Source: Nocardioides sp. URHA0032
Lineage (GTDB): Bacteria > Actinomycetota > Actinomycetes > Propionibacteriales > Nocardioidaceae
DNA length: 64,000 nucleotides
Assembly (NCBI RefSeq): GCF_000620645.1
Contig: NZ_KK211160.1
Span: 124,001 to 188,000 of the forward strand
Direction of reading: 5' to 3'
Below, piece by piece: positions 8,591 through 17,781 of the stretch. Both the position numbers and the translations under genes were made by a program. The number at the start of each line of letters is the position of its first letter. Position 1 is the stretch's first letter. A model generated the notes under the pieces. That model was not told the DNA's origin and did not search any database. It worked only from the letters and a program-made list of their open reading frames with translations.

Positions 8591-10126
8591 ATGGCCGACT
8601 TCACCTTCACCGAGCTCAGTCCTGTCCGCTTCCTCGCGCGCTCCGCCGAGGTGCACGCGGACCGGGTCGCCGTCGTCGACGGCGACCTGCGGCTGACGTA
8701 CCGCGAGCTGTACCAGCGCTGCCTCGCGCTCACGGGCGTCCTCGCGGGCTCGGGCGTCGAGTCGGGTGACCGGGTCGCGGTGCTGGCGACCAACAGCCAT
8801 GTCCAGCTGGAGATGCACCATGCCGTGCCGATGCGCGGCGCGGTCCTCGTGCCGCTGAACACCAGGCTGTCGTCGAGCGAGGTGCAGTACATCCTCGAGC
8901 ACTCCGGCGCGTCGCTGCTGGTGGTGACGGAGGAGTTCGCGTCCCTCGGACGGTCGCTGGGCATCCCCGTCCTCGTGGCCGGTCCGGACGGCGACTACGA
9001 GTCGCGGCTGGCGGAGGCGTCGCCCGCCGTGGTGCCGGTCGACGACGAGCGGTCGCTGCTCGGCATCAACTACACGAGCGGGACGACGGGCCGGCCCAAG
9101 GGCGTGATGACCCACCACCGCGGCGCCTACCTGCAGAGCCTGTCCCTGCTGGTGCACGGGTCGATGAGCGCGAGCACGACGTACCTCTGGACGCTGCCGA
9201 TGTTCCACTGCAACGGCTGGTGCCTGACCTGGGGCGTGACCGCCGTGGGCGGCACGCACGTGTGCCTGCGTGCGATCGACCCCGAGCGGATCTGGACGCT
9301 GCTGCGCGATGAGGGCGTCACCCACTTCTCCGGCGCGCCGACCGTGCTGTCGATGATCGCCGCGGCCGACAGCGCCGCCCCGCTCCCGGAACGCGTGGCC
9401 GTCTCGACCGGTGGCTCGCCGCCGTCGCCCGCCCTACTCTCGCGCCTGGACCGGCTCGGCTTCGACGTCACCCACCTCTACGGGCTGACCGAGACCTTCG
9501 GCCCGATCGCGATCAACGAGTGGCAGCCGCAGTGGGACGAGCTGGCCGCCGACGAGCAGTCCGCGCTGCGCGCCCGCCAGGGCGTCGGCAACGTCATCGC
9601 CGAGCCGCTGCGCGTCACCGACCCCGAGGGCCGTGACGTGCCGCGCGACGGGCGGACGATGGGCGAGATCCTCGCGCGCGGCAACGACGTGATGCTCGGC
9701 TACTACCGCGACGACGAGGCGACCGCCGCGGTCACCCTGGACGGCTGGTTCCGCACGGGCGACCTCGCCGTGCACCACCCCGACGGGTACGTCGAGATCC
9801 GGGACCGCGCCAAGGACATCATCATCTCGGGCGGGGAGAACATCGCGTCGGTCGAGGTCGAGCGCGTCATCGACGCCCACCCCGGCGTCCTCGAGTCCGC
9901 CGTCGTCGGCGCCCCCCACGACAAATGGGGCGAGGTCCCGGTCGCGTTCGTGACCCTGCGCCGGGGCGCGTCGGTGTCCGCCGACGACCTGGCCGCGCAC
10001 GTGCGGTCCGAGCTGGCCGGCTTCAAGGTGCCGCGCGAGTTCCGCTTCGCCGAGCTGCCGAAGACCTCGACCGGGAAGATCCAGAAGCAGGTGCTCCGCC
10101 GTACGGCACAGGGCGATCCTCCGTGA
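8591..10126 (+). CDS. AMP-forming acyl-CoA synthetase
   Basis: A 511-residue member of the ANL superfamily. Motifs: P-loop-like TSGTTGRPKGVMT, the LYGLTETFGP segment that binds AMP, GWFRTGDLAVHHPDGYVEIRDR-type hinge region, and the catalytic lysine near the end in PKTSTGKIQKQ. It activates a carboxylic acid to its CoA thioester with ATP. The sequence resembles the medium-chain/fatty-acid branch. It follows the aldehyde dehydrogenase by 18 bases and overlaps the thiolase-like gene by 4 bases, so its substrate is probably the acid produced just upstream. Confidence 0.88.
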   Translation: MADFTFTELSPVRFLARSAEVHADRVAVVDGDLRLTYRELYQRCLALTGVLAGSGVESGDRVAVLATNSHVQLEMHHAVPMRGAVLVPLNTRLSSSEVQYILEHSGASLLVVTEEFASLGRSLGIPVLVAGPDGDYESRLAEASPAVVPVDDERSLLGINYTSGTTGRPKGVMTHHRGAYLQSLSLLVHGSMSASTTYLWTLPMFHCNGWCLTWGVTAVGGTHVCLRAIDPERIWTLLRDEGVTHFSGAPTVLSMIAAADSAAPLPERVAVSTGGSPPSPALLSRLDRLGFDVTHLYGLTETFGPIAINEWQPQWDELAADEQSALRARQGVGNVIAEPLRVTDPEGRDVPRDGRTMGEILARGNDVMLGYYRDDEATAAVTLDGWFRTGDLAVHHPDGYVEIRDRAKDIIISGGENIASVEVERVIDAHPGVLESAVVGAPHDKWGEVPVAFVTLRRGASVSADDLAAHVRSELAGFKVPREFRFAELPKTSTGKIQKQVLRRTAQGDPP

Positions 10127-11262
10127 GCGCCCTGCTGTCCGGGGTCGGACTGACGGCCTTCGGCAAGCAGCCGGGCCCCGACTCGGTGGAGTGGCAGTGC
10201 GCGGCCGCCGACCTCGCGCTGGCCGACGCGGGGCTCGACCCGCTCGAGATCGACACGGTGATCACCGGGTACTCCACGGTGTCGCCGCACCTGATGCCGG
10301 CGAACGTGTTCGCGGAGCGCTTCGGCCTCCGGCCCGCGACCGCCTTCGGCATGAACGTCGGCGGCGCGACCGGGCTCGCGATGCTGGCCAACGCTGCCCG
10401 CCTGGTCGAGGCGAAGTCGGCCACGCACGTGCTGGTGGTCGCGGGGGAGAACCGCGCCACCGGCCAGTCCCGCGAGGCGTCGACGCGGACGCTCGCGCAG
10501 GTCGGCCACCCGACGTACGAGGTCCCGCTGGGCGCCAACATCCCGGCGTACTATGCGCTGCTGGCCTCGCAGTACCTCTGGTCGCACGGCCTCGGCCCCG
10601 AGGCGCTCGCCGAGCTGCCGGTGCAGATGCGCGCGCACGCGTCGCGGCGGCTGGGAGCCCAGTTCCAGAAGCCGATCACGGTCGCCGACGTGCTCGCGTC
10701 GAAGCCGATCGCCGAGCCGCTGCGGCTGCTCGACTGCTGCCCGGTGTCCGACGGCGGTGCCGCGTTCGTCATCTCGCGCGCGGCGACGTCGGACCGGTCG
10801 CTGACCATCGCCGGGACCGGACAGGCGCACCGCCACCAGCACCTCTCCGCGCTCGAGCCCGGCAGCACCGGAGCCGGTACGGCGGCGCAGCGCGCGCTGG
10901 CCGAGGCCGACGTGACGTGGGAGGACGTCGACGTCTTCGGGATCTACGACAGCTTCTCGATCACGCTCGCGCTGCTGGTCGAGGAGCTCGGCCTGGTGCC
11001 GCCGGGCAGGGCCGGCGCGTACGTCCGCGCCGGCGCCTTCGAGGTCGACGGCCGGTTCCCGACCAACACCCACGGCGGCCTGATGTCCTACGGGCACTGC
11101 GGTGTCGGTGGCGGCATGGCGCACCTGGTCGAGGTCGCGACGCAGCTGCGGCACGAGCGCGGCGCGAGCCAGGTCGCCGGCTGCGACGTGGGCTACGTGC
11201 ACGCGGACGGCGGGGTGCTGTCCGCGCACGTCGGCGTCGTGCTCCGCCGGAGGGGGCGATGA
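10123..11262 (+). CDS. Thiolase-like protein lacking the nucleophilic cysteine
   Basis: A 379-residue protein with a thiolase fold pattern (AAADLALADAGLDPLEID, C-terminal NTHGGLMSYGHCGVGGG). In true thiolases an NxxCASG motif supplies the acyl-accepting cysteine; here the segment is N78-VGGATG, with glycine at that position. The usual GHP near the end is GHC. Non-thiolytic relatives such as the Ltp2 retro-aldolases of steroid degradation also lack this cysteine and work in complex with a DUF35 protein, which is exactly what the next gene encodes. A carbon-carbon lyase acting on a CoA thioester is therefore likelier than thiolysis. GTGA overlap with the synthetase, ATGA overlap with the DUF35 gene. 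Confidence 0.8.
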   Translation: MSALLSGVGLTAFGKQPGPDSVEWQCAAADLALADAGLDPLEIDTVITGYSTVSPHLMPANVFAERFGLRPATAFGMNVGGATGLAMLANAARLVEAKSATHVLVVAGENRATGQSREASTRTLAQVGHPTYEVPLGANIPAYYALLASQYLWSHGLGPEALAELPVQMRAHASRRLGAQFQKPITVADVLASKPIAEPLRLLDCCPVSDGGAAFVISRAATSDRSLTIAGTGQAHRHQHLSALEPGSTGAGTAAQRALAEADVTWEDVDVFGIYDSFSITLALLVEELGLVPPGRAGAYVRAGAFEVDGRFPTNTHGGLMSYGHCGVGGGMAHLVEVATQLRHERGASQVAGCDVGYVHADGGVLSAHVGVVLRRRGR

Positions 11263-11624
11263 GGGCCCCGGCTGCGGCGCTGCGCGACTGGACGGGTGGC
11301 GAACCGCGGCTCGTGCTCACCGTCTGCGCGCGCTGCGGCAACCACTGGTACCTGCCCCGCGAGCACTGCCCCGTCTGCGGCAGCGACGACACCGACGAGC
11401 TGGTCGCCGCGGGCGCCGGGCTCTGCGTCGCGGTCACCCACGTGCATGTCACGACCGAAGCCGGCGCCGCGCCGGTGTGGCTCACCCTCGTCGAGCTCGA
11501 CGAGGGGCCGGTCGTGATGGGTCGCGCCTCCGAGGGCCTGGCGCCGGGCGACCGCGCCCGCGTCTCGTTCCTGCCCGACGGCGACGGCCTGGTCCCCAGC
11601 TTCACCCGAGAGGACGACCGATGA
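11259..11624 (+). CDS. DUF35 OB-fold/zinc-ribbon partner of the thiolase-like protein
   Basis: A 121-residue protein with a rubredoxin-like zinc ribbon (CARCGNHWYLPREHCPVCG, two C-x2-C knuckles at about 22-40) followed by an OB-fold-like beta-rich half ending VSFLPDGDGLVPSF. This is the DUF35 (ChsH2-type) architecture; members bind acyl-CoA and pair with thiolase-fold aldolases or with MaoC-type hydratases. Start and stop overlap both neighbours by four bases (ATGA), so equal translation with the thiolase-like subunit is expected. Confidence 0.85.
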   Translation: MRAPAAALRDWTGGEPRLVLTVCARCGNHWYLPREHCPVCGSDDTDELVAAGAGLCVAVTHVHVTTEAGAAPVWLTLVELDEGPVVMGRASEGLAPGDRARVSFLPDGDGLVPSFTREDDR

Positions 11625-13690
11625 GCGACCTGGACTTCTTCCACCGACCGGCCTCGGTCGCGGTGGTCGGCGCGTCCGACGACCCGGAGAAGATCGGCGG
11701 CCGGCCGCTGCGCTACATGCGGGAGTTCGGGTACGCCGGGACCGTCGTACCCGTGAACCCGAAGCGGCCCGTGGTGCAGGGGATGGCCACGGTGCCGACG
11801 CTCGCGGAGTCCCCGGTCGTGCCGGACGTCGCGCTGATCGGCGTACCGGGCGTGGCCGCCGTCGAGGCGGTCGAGACCGCCGCCGCCATGGGCGTGATGG
11901 GCTGCGTGGTGATGTCGTCGGGCTTCGGCGAGACCGCGACGGCCGAGGGCGACGCGCTGCAGGCGCGGATGCTCGGTGCGGCGCGGGACGCCGGCATGCG
12001 CGTGGTCGGCCCGAACTCGCAGGGCCTTGCGAGCTTCCACTCGGGCGCCGTGCTGGGCTTCTCGACGCTGTTCACCGAGGAGCCGCCCGCCGACGGGCCT
12101 GTGGGGATCGTCAGCCAGAGCGGCGCTCTCGCCTCGGTCCCGTACGGCATCCTGCGCCGGCGCGGCATCGGCGTCCGCTACGCGCACGGCACTGGCAACG
12201 ACGCCGACGTGACCGCGGCGGAGCTCGCCGTCACGGCCGTGCAGGACCCGGACCTGCGGCTGCTGCTGCTCTACCTCGAGAACGTCGGCGACCCGATCTG
12301 GCTGGCCGAGCTCGGCGAGCGGTCGCGGCGCACCGGCGTACCCGTGGTAGCGCTGGTGGGCGGCCGGAGCCAGCGCGGCAGCCGCGCCGCGGCGTCGCAC
12401 ACCGGGGCGCTCGCCACCGAGCGGCGGGTGCTCGACGCGTTCCTCGAGCGGGTCGGGATCTGGCAGGTGCACAACGTCAAGGAGCTGGTCGCCGCCAGCG
12501 AGCTCTACCTCCAGGACTGGCAGCCCTCCGGCTCCGGCCTGGCCGTGGTCAGCAACTCCGGCGCGGTCTGCGTGCTCGCCGCCGACGCGGCCGAGGACGC
12601 CCACCTCCCGTTGGCCGAGCTGGCGCCGGCCACCGTCGCGCGGCTCCAGGAGGAGCTGCCCGCCTTCGCCGCGACCGGCAACCCGGTCGACGTCACCGCC
12701 GCGCTGCTCACCGACAGCAGCATCTTCGGCCGGGTGCTGCCGGTGCTGGGCGGGGACCCGGCCGTCGACGCCTGCCTGCTCGGGATCCCGGTCGCGGGAC
12801 GCGGGTACGACGTCGACCAGTTCGCCCGTGATGCGGCCACCTTCGCCGCATCGGGAACGCCGCTGGTCCTCGCCGTACCCCAGCCCAACGTCGCGGCGCC
12901 GTTCGTCGCGGCCGGCCTGCCGGTGTTCGAGGAGGAGTCGGCCGCGGTCGCGGCTCTCTCGCAGTACCTCCGCCACCGCCGGCTGATGGAGCGTGCCGAC
13001 GGCCTCCCGCGGCCGGCGCTGTCGCGGCCGGTCGCCGGAGGCGAGGCGCTCAACGAGGCCGAGAGCCTCGCCGTGCTCTCCGACCTCGGCGTCCCCGTCG
13101 TCGCGCACGAGCTGGTCTCCACGCCCGCGGAGGTGGCTGACGCGTTCTCGCGGCTCGGTGCCGACGCCGTCGTGGTGAAGGGCTGCACCGCCGCCACCAC
13201 CCACAAGTCCGAGCTGGGCCTGGTGCGGCTGCGCCTGCGCTCGGCCGACGAGGCCCAGGCGGCCGCCGAGGACGTGGTGACCTCGGCCGCGCGGCACGGC
13301 GTACCGCTCGACGGGCTCCTCGTCGCGCCGATGGTCGCCGGCCTCCACGAGGGCCTGCTCGGCGCCAGCCTCGACCCCGCCTTCGGGCCGGTCGTCCTGG
13401 TCGGCGCCGGCGGCGTGTACGTCGAGGCCGTCCCCGACACCCGCGTGCTGCTCGCCCCCTGCACCCTCGACGAGGCCACCGACGCCATCCGCTCCCTGCG
13501 GATGGCGCCGCTGCTGGACGGCGTCCGCGGCGAGCCGGCCGTCGACGTCGACGCCTGGGCCAAGGCCGTCGTCCGCGTCTCCGAGGCTCTCGCCGACCCC
13601 GCCTGCCCCGTCACCGGCTTCGACGCGAACCCGATGATGCTGCAGGAGAGCGGGCTGGTCGCCGTCGATGCGGTGGTGCTGCGCGGCTGA
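11621..13690 (+). CDS. ADP-forming acyl-CoA synthetase (acetate-CoA ligase family)
   Basis: A 689-residue protein with the full NDP-forming synthetase layout: CoA-binding Rossmann domain (VAVVGASDDPEKIGGRPL), succinyl-CoA-ligase-like flavodoxin fold (GIVSQSGALAS, AASHTGALATERRV with the histidine that is phosphorylated in the family), and a C-terminal ATP-grasp half (VVVKGCTAATTHKSELGLV). It makes or breaks a CoA thioester with ATP/ADP, without AMP. Last gene of the divergent operon 6012-13690. A second acyl-CoA ligase in one operon suggests two different acids are activated, or that this one recovers energy from an acyl-CoA product. Confidence 0.85.
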   Translation: MSDLDFFHRPASVAVVGASDDPEKIGGRPLRYMREFGYAGTVVPVNPKRPVVQGMATVPTLAESPVVPDVALIGVPGVAAVEAVETAAAMGVMGCVVMSSGFGETATAEGDALQARMLGAARDAGMRVVGPNSQGLASFHSGAVLGFSTLFTEEPPADGPVGIVSQSGALASVPYGILRRRGIGVRYAHGTGNDADVTAAELAVTAVQDPDLRLLLLYLENVGDPIWLAELGERSRRTGVPVVALVGGRSQRGSRAAASHTGALATERRVLDAFLERVGIWQVHNVKELVAASELYLQDWQPSGSGLAVVSNSGAVCVLAADAAEDAHLPLAELAPATVARLQEELPAFAATGNPVDVTAALLTDSSIFGRVLPVLGGDPAVDACLLGIPVAGRGYDVDQFARDAATFAASGTPLVLAVPQPNVAAPFVAAGLPVFEEESAAVAALSQYLRHRRLMERADGLPRPALSRPVAGGEALNEAESLAVLSDLGVPVVAHELVSTPAEVADAFSRLGADAVVVKGCTAATTHKSELGLVRLRLRSADEAQAAAEDVVTSAARHGVPLDGLLVAPMVAGLHEGLLGASLDPAFGPVVLVGAGGVYVEAVPDTRVLLAPCTLDEATDAIRSLRMAPLLDGVRGEPAVDVDAWAKAVVRVSEALADPACPVTGFDANPMMLQESGLVAVDAVVLRG

Positions 13691-13727
13691 CTGCGGAGCT
13701 GCCGGACGAGCAGCTGATCGAGGACGT

Positions 13728-14459
13728 CTACCGGGCCGATCCGCCCGGATCGGCGTTCCCGGTCGTGGCGGATCGCGGATCGGACAGCGCGGCGTTCAGG
13801 GGAAGCCGTCGGCTCAGGAACACGAGGAAGGCCGTGATCGCCACCGCCAGGGAGGCGGTCACGAGGAACCGCCAGTCGTCGGGGACCGGAACCAGCCCGT
13901 GGAACCCCACCACCCCGAAGTAGGCCCACGCGGATGAAGGCAGGAGCATGACGACCTCCCACAGGATCAGCGTTCCTCTCGCGCGCGAGAGCACGTTCTC
14001 CTGGAGCTCCTGGTCGACCTCCGGGATGAGATACGACAGTCGCGCGGCCGTCTGCACGTTCCATGGTCGGTAGCAGCCGAACCACCAGGCACGGGTGCCG
14101 AAGAGGACCGCGACCGTGGCCACGAGCGCTCGAGTCGTCTCGTAGGTCCCGTCCGCGTACCGGAGCCACAGGTAGAGCGTGCTCCCGTAGAAGTAGACCG
14201 CGATGACGGCGTACCAGCGCTGCTCCATGCCGAAGCCGGGGAACCGGGTGTACGCGGTGAGCTGGATGACGCGCTGCTCGATGTCCCGAGCGTGCCGGCC
14301 GCGTGCCGGCTCGCGTACGTGCTCGACGAACGCGACATCAGCGGAGAGTCCCCGCCGCAGCTGCTGCGCAGGTGAGCTGATCTGGCCGATCAGGCCGAGC
14401 GCGCCCGCGATGACGAGCGGGAGCGCCGCCGTCGCGATCGTGGCCCACGGCTCAGCCAT
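13728..14459 (-). CDS. Membrane protein of unknown function
   Basis: Read from ATG 14459 it is 243 residues, beginning with a hydrophobic helix (IATAALPLVIAGALGLIG) and with further membrane segments near 95-115 (YAVIAVYFYGSTLYLWL), 120-140, 175-200 and 210-230. A hydrophilic loop of about 35 residues follows the first helix. The frame stays open upstream to GTG 14639, but that part is polar and unlike a membrane N-terminus, so the inner start is preferred. Divergent from the next unknown gene. No family recognised. Confidence 0.6.
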   Translation of the reverse strand: MAEPWATIATAALPLVIAGALGLIGQISSPAQQLRRGLSADVAFVEHVREPARGRHARDIEQRVIQLTAYTRFPGFGMEQRWYAVIAVYFYGSTLYLWLRYADGTYETTRALVATVAVLFGTRAWWFGCYRPWNVQTAARLSYLIPEVDQELQENVLSRARGTLILWEVVMLLPSSAWAYFGVVGFHGLVPVPDDWRFLVTASLAVAITAFLVFLSRRLPLNAALSDPRSATTGNADPGGSAR

Positions 14460-14665
14460 CCCTGAGTGTCGCGCCGAGCCGTTCGTGATGTCGAGGCCGG
14501 TGATCCGCGTCTCCGTGCGGCCGCCGAGGCGGCGGTACCGCAATTGGGTGATGTCCGTCGGCGGCGGCCCCAGACCGCCGTCATCGCTGGATACCTTGGC
14601 GCGCATCGGGACGGTCCACCGATGACGAGGTGACCGCACGAGGCAGCGCGGGGCGGAGCCGAACG

Positions 14666-15199
14666 ATGAATCCGTGGGATCGCTTCGAGGTCGGCTGGGT
14701 CCGGTTCCAGAAGGCGAGCGAGGCGTACAAGGCGCCGATCTTCTCCGGGGGCTCGTACGTCACGCCGGAGCGGTACGTGCCCCGCGAGGACACCTGGCTG
14801 CGGCTCACCGACCCGAGCCGCCAGGTCTCGTCCCTGCCCTGGAACCTCAACGTGTTCGGAGTGAGCTGGCCCGAACCCGCGGCCGATGTCTGGATCAAGG
14901 TCGCCAAGGGGTACGACGAGCTCAAGAGCCGATACCCGGGCGCGATCTGGGACCCCAACAACGCATCGTGGGAGCAGCTTCTCTACGTGCCGGTGCCTTC
15001 CCAGCACGAGGAGCGGAAGGGCCCCGTCGACACGGAGTTCCACGGCTCGCCTCTGGACGAGGCGCGCGCCCGCGCGCAAGCAGATCGACAGCGCGAGCTC
15101 GACTGGGCGAACACCGCCTACGCCCACCACCAGATGGACACCGAGACCTGGATCCGCACCATCAACGAGATCGAGGCGAAGTACCGCGCCCACGTGTGA
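14666..15199 (+). CDS. Uncharacterised 177-residue protein
   Basis: Starts with MNPWDRFEVGWVRFQKASEAYK; GGAG at 14655-14658 supports ATG 14666 over the upstream GTG. Rich in tryptophan and tyrosine, with a charged helical C-terminus (arginine/glutamine-rich followed by DTETWIRTINEIEAKYRAHV). No signal peptide or membrane segment. It is followed after 32 bases by another small unknown gene on the same strand, and the two may work together. No family recognised. Confidence 0.6.
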   Translation: MNPWDRFEVGWVRFQKASEAYKAPIFSGGSYVTPERYVPREDTWLRLTDPSRQVSSLPWNLNVFGVSWPEPAADVWIKVAKGYDELKSRYPGAIWDPNNASWEQLLYVPVPSQHEERKGPVDTEFHGSPLDEARARAQADRQRELDWANTAYAHHQMDTETWIRTINEIEAKYRAHV

Positions 15200-15231
15200 G
15201 CCCCGATCACCGAGCACCCCTGGGAGGCCCC

Positions 15232-15558
15232 ATGCCTGAGCCGGACGTGTCAGTCACGTACCGCGATCTCCACGCGATCCACGACCACATGAGCAAGACG
15301 CTCCGGGTCGACGGCACCGCGGTGATCAGAGGAGGGGGCATCGCCGTGTCGGTCCTCCCGTCCGAGGTGGGGTTCAACCCGCAGATGCTGATGTTGACGC
15401 TGCGGTTCACCGTGACCGGCGAGTCACCCAGCGAGCAGCGGCTGCACCACCTCCAGCCCTGGCTCGACGACGGCATCCAGTACACCGAGGTGGGCTTCGT
15501 CGGCGAGGGCGTCCCGGCGGAGCTGCCGGACCAGCTGCGGATCGAGGACGTGCATTGA
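15232..15558 (+). CDS. Uncharacterised 108-residue protein
   Basis: ATG 15232 is backed by GGGAGG four bases upstream. The protein is acidic, without membrane segments; an alternation of short beta-like stretches (DGTAVIRGGGIAVSVLP, LMLTLRFTVTGE) suggests a small beta-rich domain. Ends before a hairpin shared with the convergent regulator gene. No family recognised. Confidence 0.6.
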   Translation: MPEPDVSVTYRDLHAIHDHMSKTLRVDGTAVIRGGGIAVSVLPSEVGFNPQMLMLTLRFTVTGESPSEQRLHHLQPWLDDGIQYTEVGFVGEGVPAELPDQLRIEDVH

Positions 15559-15567
15559 CCGGTCGAG

Positions 15568-15595
15568 GGCGGGGCGGTCGGGGGCCCGTCCCGCC
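15568..15595. terminator. Bidirectional hairpin terminator
   Basis: GGCGGGGCGG (15568-15577) pairs with CCGTCCCGCC (15586-15595) with one G-T pair and an 8-base loop. It lies between two convergent genes (stop at 15558 on plus, 15602 on minus) and could end transcription from both sides. Confidence 0.55.
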
Positions 15596-15601
15596 GTGAC
15601 G

Positions 15602-16609
15602 TCAGGCGCGGGGCCGGGTGGTCGCGAAGCGGCGTTGGTACGCCGTCGGCGAGAGGGACAGCTCGCGCACGAACACCCGGCGCATGCTCTCGTAGCTGGG
15701 GAACCCGGCGAGCTCGGCCGTGTGCGTGGCGTTGTGGCCCTGGTCGAGCAAGGACTTCGCCAGGTCGAACCGGACCATCTCGACGTACCGCGCGGGCGTC
15801 GTCGACATCTCCGTGCGGAAGAGCCGCGTCAGGTGGCGCGGACTGACGTTGAGGTGCCCCGCGAGAGCAGGCAGGGCGTGGTCACCGGCCGGGTCGGCGG
15901 TCACCCGGTCCACGATGCTGCGCAGGGCCGGGGTGCGCGGCGCCGGCGCCTCCATGGGGACCGAGAACTGGGACTGCCCGCCGGGCCGCTGCAGGTACAC
16001 GACGAGCCGCCGGGCGACCTCCCGGGTCAGGTCGGGCCCGTGGTCCTCCTCGACCAGGGCCAGCGCGAGGTCGATGCCGGCGCTGACGCCGGCGGACGTG
16101 TAGACGTTGCCGTCCCGCACGAAGATCGAGTCCGGCTCGACCCGCGTCGTGGGATGTTGCCGGGCCAGCTTGTGCGCGACCTTCCAGTGGGTCGTCGCGC
16201 GGCGACCGTCGAGAAGTCCCGAGGCGCCCAGGATGAACGCGCCGGTGCAGATCGACCCGATCCGTCCCGCGCCCGCCGCCAGCTCCCGGGTCGCGGCGAC
16301 GAGCTCCGGCTCGATCGCGGCCGTGGGGTAGGCATCGCCGCCGGACACGAGGAACGTGTCCGACGGGGACCCGTCCCGGGCCGCACCGCCGACGGAGAGC
16401 CGGATGCCGAGCGACGAGACCACGTCCGCCCCGTCGGGGGAGACGAGCACGACGTCGTACGACGCTCCCAGCCGGTTGGCCTCGCCGAAGACCTCCGCGG
16501 GGCCGGCGACGTCGAGCAGCTCGACCTGGTCGTAGACCAGGATCGCGACCCGGTGGGAGCCCGGCGACCCGGCCGTCGCCTCATGCGTGTCCGGATTCGA
16601 GTGGCTCAT
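15602..16609 (-). CDS. GlxA-type transcriptional regulator (DJ-1/PfpI + AraC HTH)
   Basis: A 335-residue regulator. Residues about 20-190 form a DJ-1/PfpI-like domain (VAILVYDQVELLDVAGPAE, and SICTGAFILGASGLLDGRRA with the nucleophile-elbow cysteine); the last 100 carry an AraC double helix-turn-helix (LAGHLNVSPRHLTRLFRTEM, then AGFPSYESMRRVFVRE). Members often repress or activate a divergent gene in response to a small metabolite. Here the divergent neighbours encode an HD-domain protein and an AhpD-like protein, its likely targets. ATG 16609 gives the standard N-terminus. Confidence 0.88.
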   Translation of the reverse strand: MSHSNPDTHEATAGSPGSHRVAILVYDQVELLDVAGPAEVFGEANRLGASYDVVLVSPDGADVVSSLGIRLSVGGAARDGSPSDTFLVSGGDAYPTAAIEPELVAATRELAAGAGRIGSICTGAFILGASGLLDGRRATTHWKVAHKLARQHPTTRVEPDSIFVRDGNVYTSAGVSAGIDLALALVEEDHGPDLTREVARRLVVYLQRPGGQSQFSVPMEAPAPRTPALRSIVDRVTADPAGDHALPALAGHLNVSPRHLTRLFRTEMSTTPARYVEMVRFDLAKSLLDQGHNATHTAELAGFPSYESMRRVFVRELSLSPTAYQRRFATTRPRA

Positions 16610-16708
16610 GGCCGGACGTGCGCAGCGCCGGAGGCGGTCGCTCCGGCACTGTGGTGACCACGGGCCGTGACGGCCCCGCACCCACATCGAAGGGAAAGCA
16701 CACCCACC

Positions 16709-17347
16709 ATGTCCACCATGATCGCAGGCGTCGAGATACCGGACAGCGCAGCGGCAGCCGCCGCGAGCGCGTTCGCCCGCCGGCACACCGGCCCGCTGTT
16801 GTTCCACCACTCGAGCCGCGTCTACCTGTTCGGCCGGCTGCGCGCGACCGAGCTGGGCCTGGAGCCGGACCCGGAGCTGCTCTACATCGCGTCGATGATG
16901 CACGACTCCGGGCTGTTCACGCCGTTCTCCGATGCGGAGCAGCGGTTCGAGCTGGACGGGGCCGACCACGCCCGGCAGCTGCTCCAGGACCACGGCTTCG
17001 GAGCCGCCGAGGCGGAGCTCGTGTGGGAGGCGGTCGCGCTGCACACCACGCCGGGCGTCCCGGCCCGGATGGCTCCCGAGATCGCCGTCACCCACCTCGG
17101 CGTCCTCGTCGACGCCATCGGCCTCGGACTGGACTCGATGGACGCCGATGCCGTGGCCGAGGTGGTCGCTGCCCACCCCCGGGGGGACTTCAAGAACGGG
17201 TTCCTCCAGGCCTTCGTCGAGGGGCTGGCGCACCGGCCCGACACGACGTACGGCACGGTCAATTCCGACGTCCTGGCCCACTTCGTGCCGGGATTCCAGC
17301 GTGGAAGCATGGTCGACCGAGTCCTCGGTTCGCCGTGGAAGGAGTGA
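16709..17347 (+). CDS. HD-domain hydrolase
   Basis: A 212-residue protein with a metal-dependent HD phosphohydrolase pattern: a histidine in LLFHHSSRVYLFGR, the HD pair in ASMMHDSGLF (about 68-77), a second histidine in VALHTTPG, and a later aspartate in VDAIGLG. The family hydrolyses phosphate esters or modified cyanamide-like compounds (cyanamide hydratase-like members share this layout). ATG 16709 follows AAGGGAAAG. Divergent from the GlxA-type regulator and overlapping or abutting the AhpD-like gene, so it is probably controlled by that regulator. Confidence 0.75.
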   Translation: MSTMIAGVEIPDSAAAAAASAFARRHTGPLLFHHSSRVYLFGRLRATELGLEPDPELLYIASMMHDSGLFTPFSDAEQRFELDGADHARQLLQDHGFGAAEAELVWEAVALHTTPGVPARMAPEIAVTHLGVLVDAIGLGLDSMDADAVAEVVAAHPRGDFKNGFLQAFVEGLAHRPDTTYGTVNSDVLAHFVPGFQRGSMVDRVLGSPWKE

Positions 17348-17352
17348 TGGTG

Positions 17353-17781
17353 ATGGACATCGGCAAGCTGCACCCGGCCGTGTACCGGCAGATGATGACC
17401 CTCGACGAGGGAGTGACGGCGGCGCTCGAGGCGGCCTCGGTCCCCGCTCTCACCGCGGAGCTCGTGAGGATCCGCATCTCCCAGATCAACGGCTGCGCGT
17501 TCTGCCTCCGCATGCACACCCGCTCGGCGACGGACAAGGGGGAGAGCGCCGACCGGATCGCCGTGCTCGCCGCCTGGTGGGAGTCGCAGTACTTCTCCGC
17601 ACAGGAGCGCGCCGCCCTGGCGCTCGCCGAGCAGGTGACGCGCCTCGCCGTCCCGGAGGTCCGGACCTGGGATGACGGATCGCTGACCGACGAGCAGGCG
17701 TCGGCCGTGGCCTGGCTGGCGACCGCGATGAACGCCTGGAACCGGATCGCCATCACCAGCCACTACCCGGTCGGGCCCTGA
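17353..17781 (+). CDS. Carboxymuconolactone decarboxylase/AhpD-like protein
   Basis: A 142-residue all-helical CMD-domain protein. The motif INGCAFCLRMHTRSA contains the C-x2-C...H arrangement of AhpD-type peroxidase/disulfide reductases. ATG 17353 is preferred over ATG 17347 because GGAAGGAG (17337-17344) then sits 8 bases upstream. It would act as a thiol-dependent reductase or peroxidase; it is coupled to the HD-domain gene (5 bases apart). Confidence 0.8.
   Translation: MDIGKLHPAVYRQMMTLDEGVTAALEAASVPALTAELVRIRISQINGCAFCLRMHTRSATDKGESADRIAVLAAWWESQYFSAQERAALALAEQVTRLAVPEVRTWDDGSLTDEQASAVAWLATAMNAWNRIAITSHYPVGP

Noticed and set aside
13691..13730. Plus-strand frame reading ELPDEQLIEDVYRADPP after the ADP-forming synthetase
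   Set aside because: No start codon and too short; the minus-strand membrane gene ends in the same stretch.
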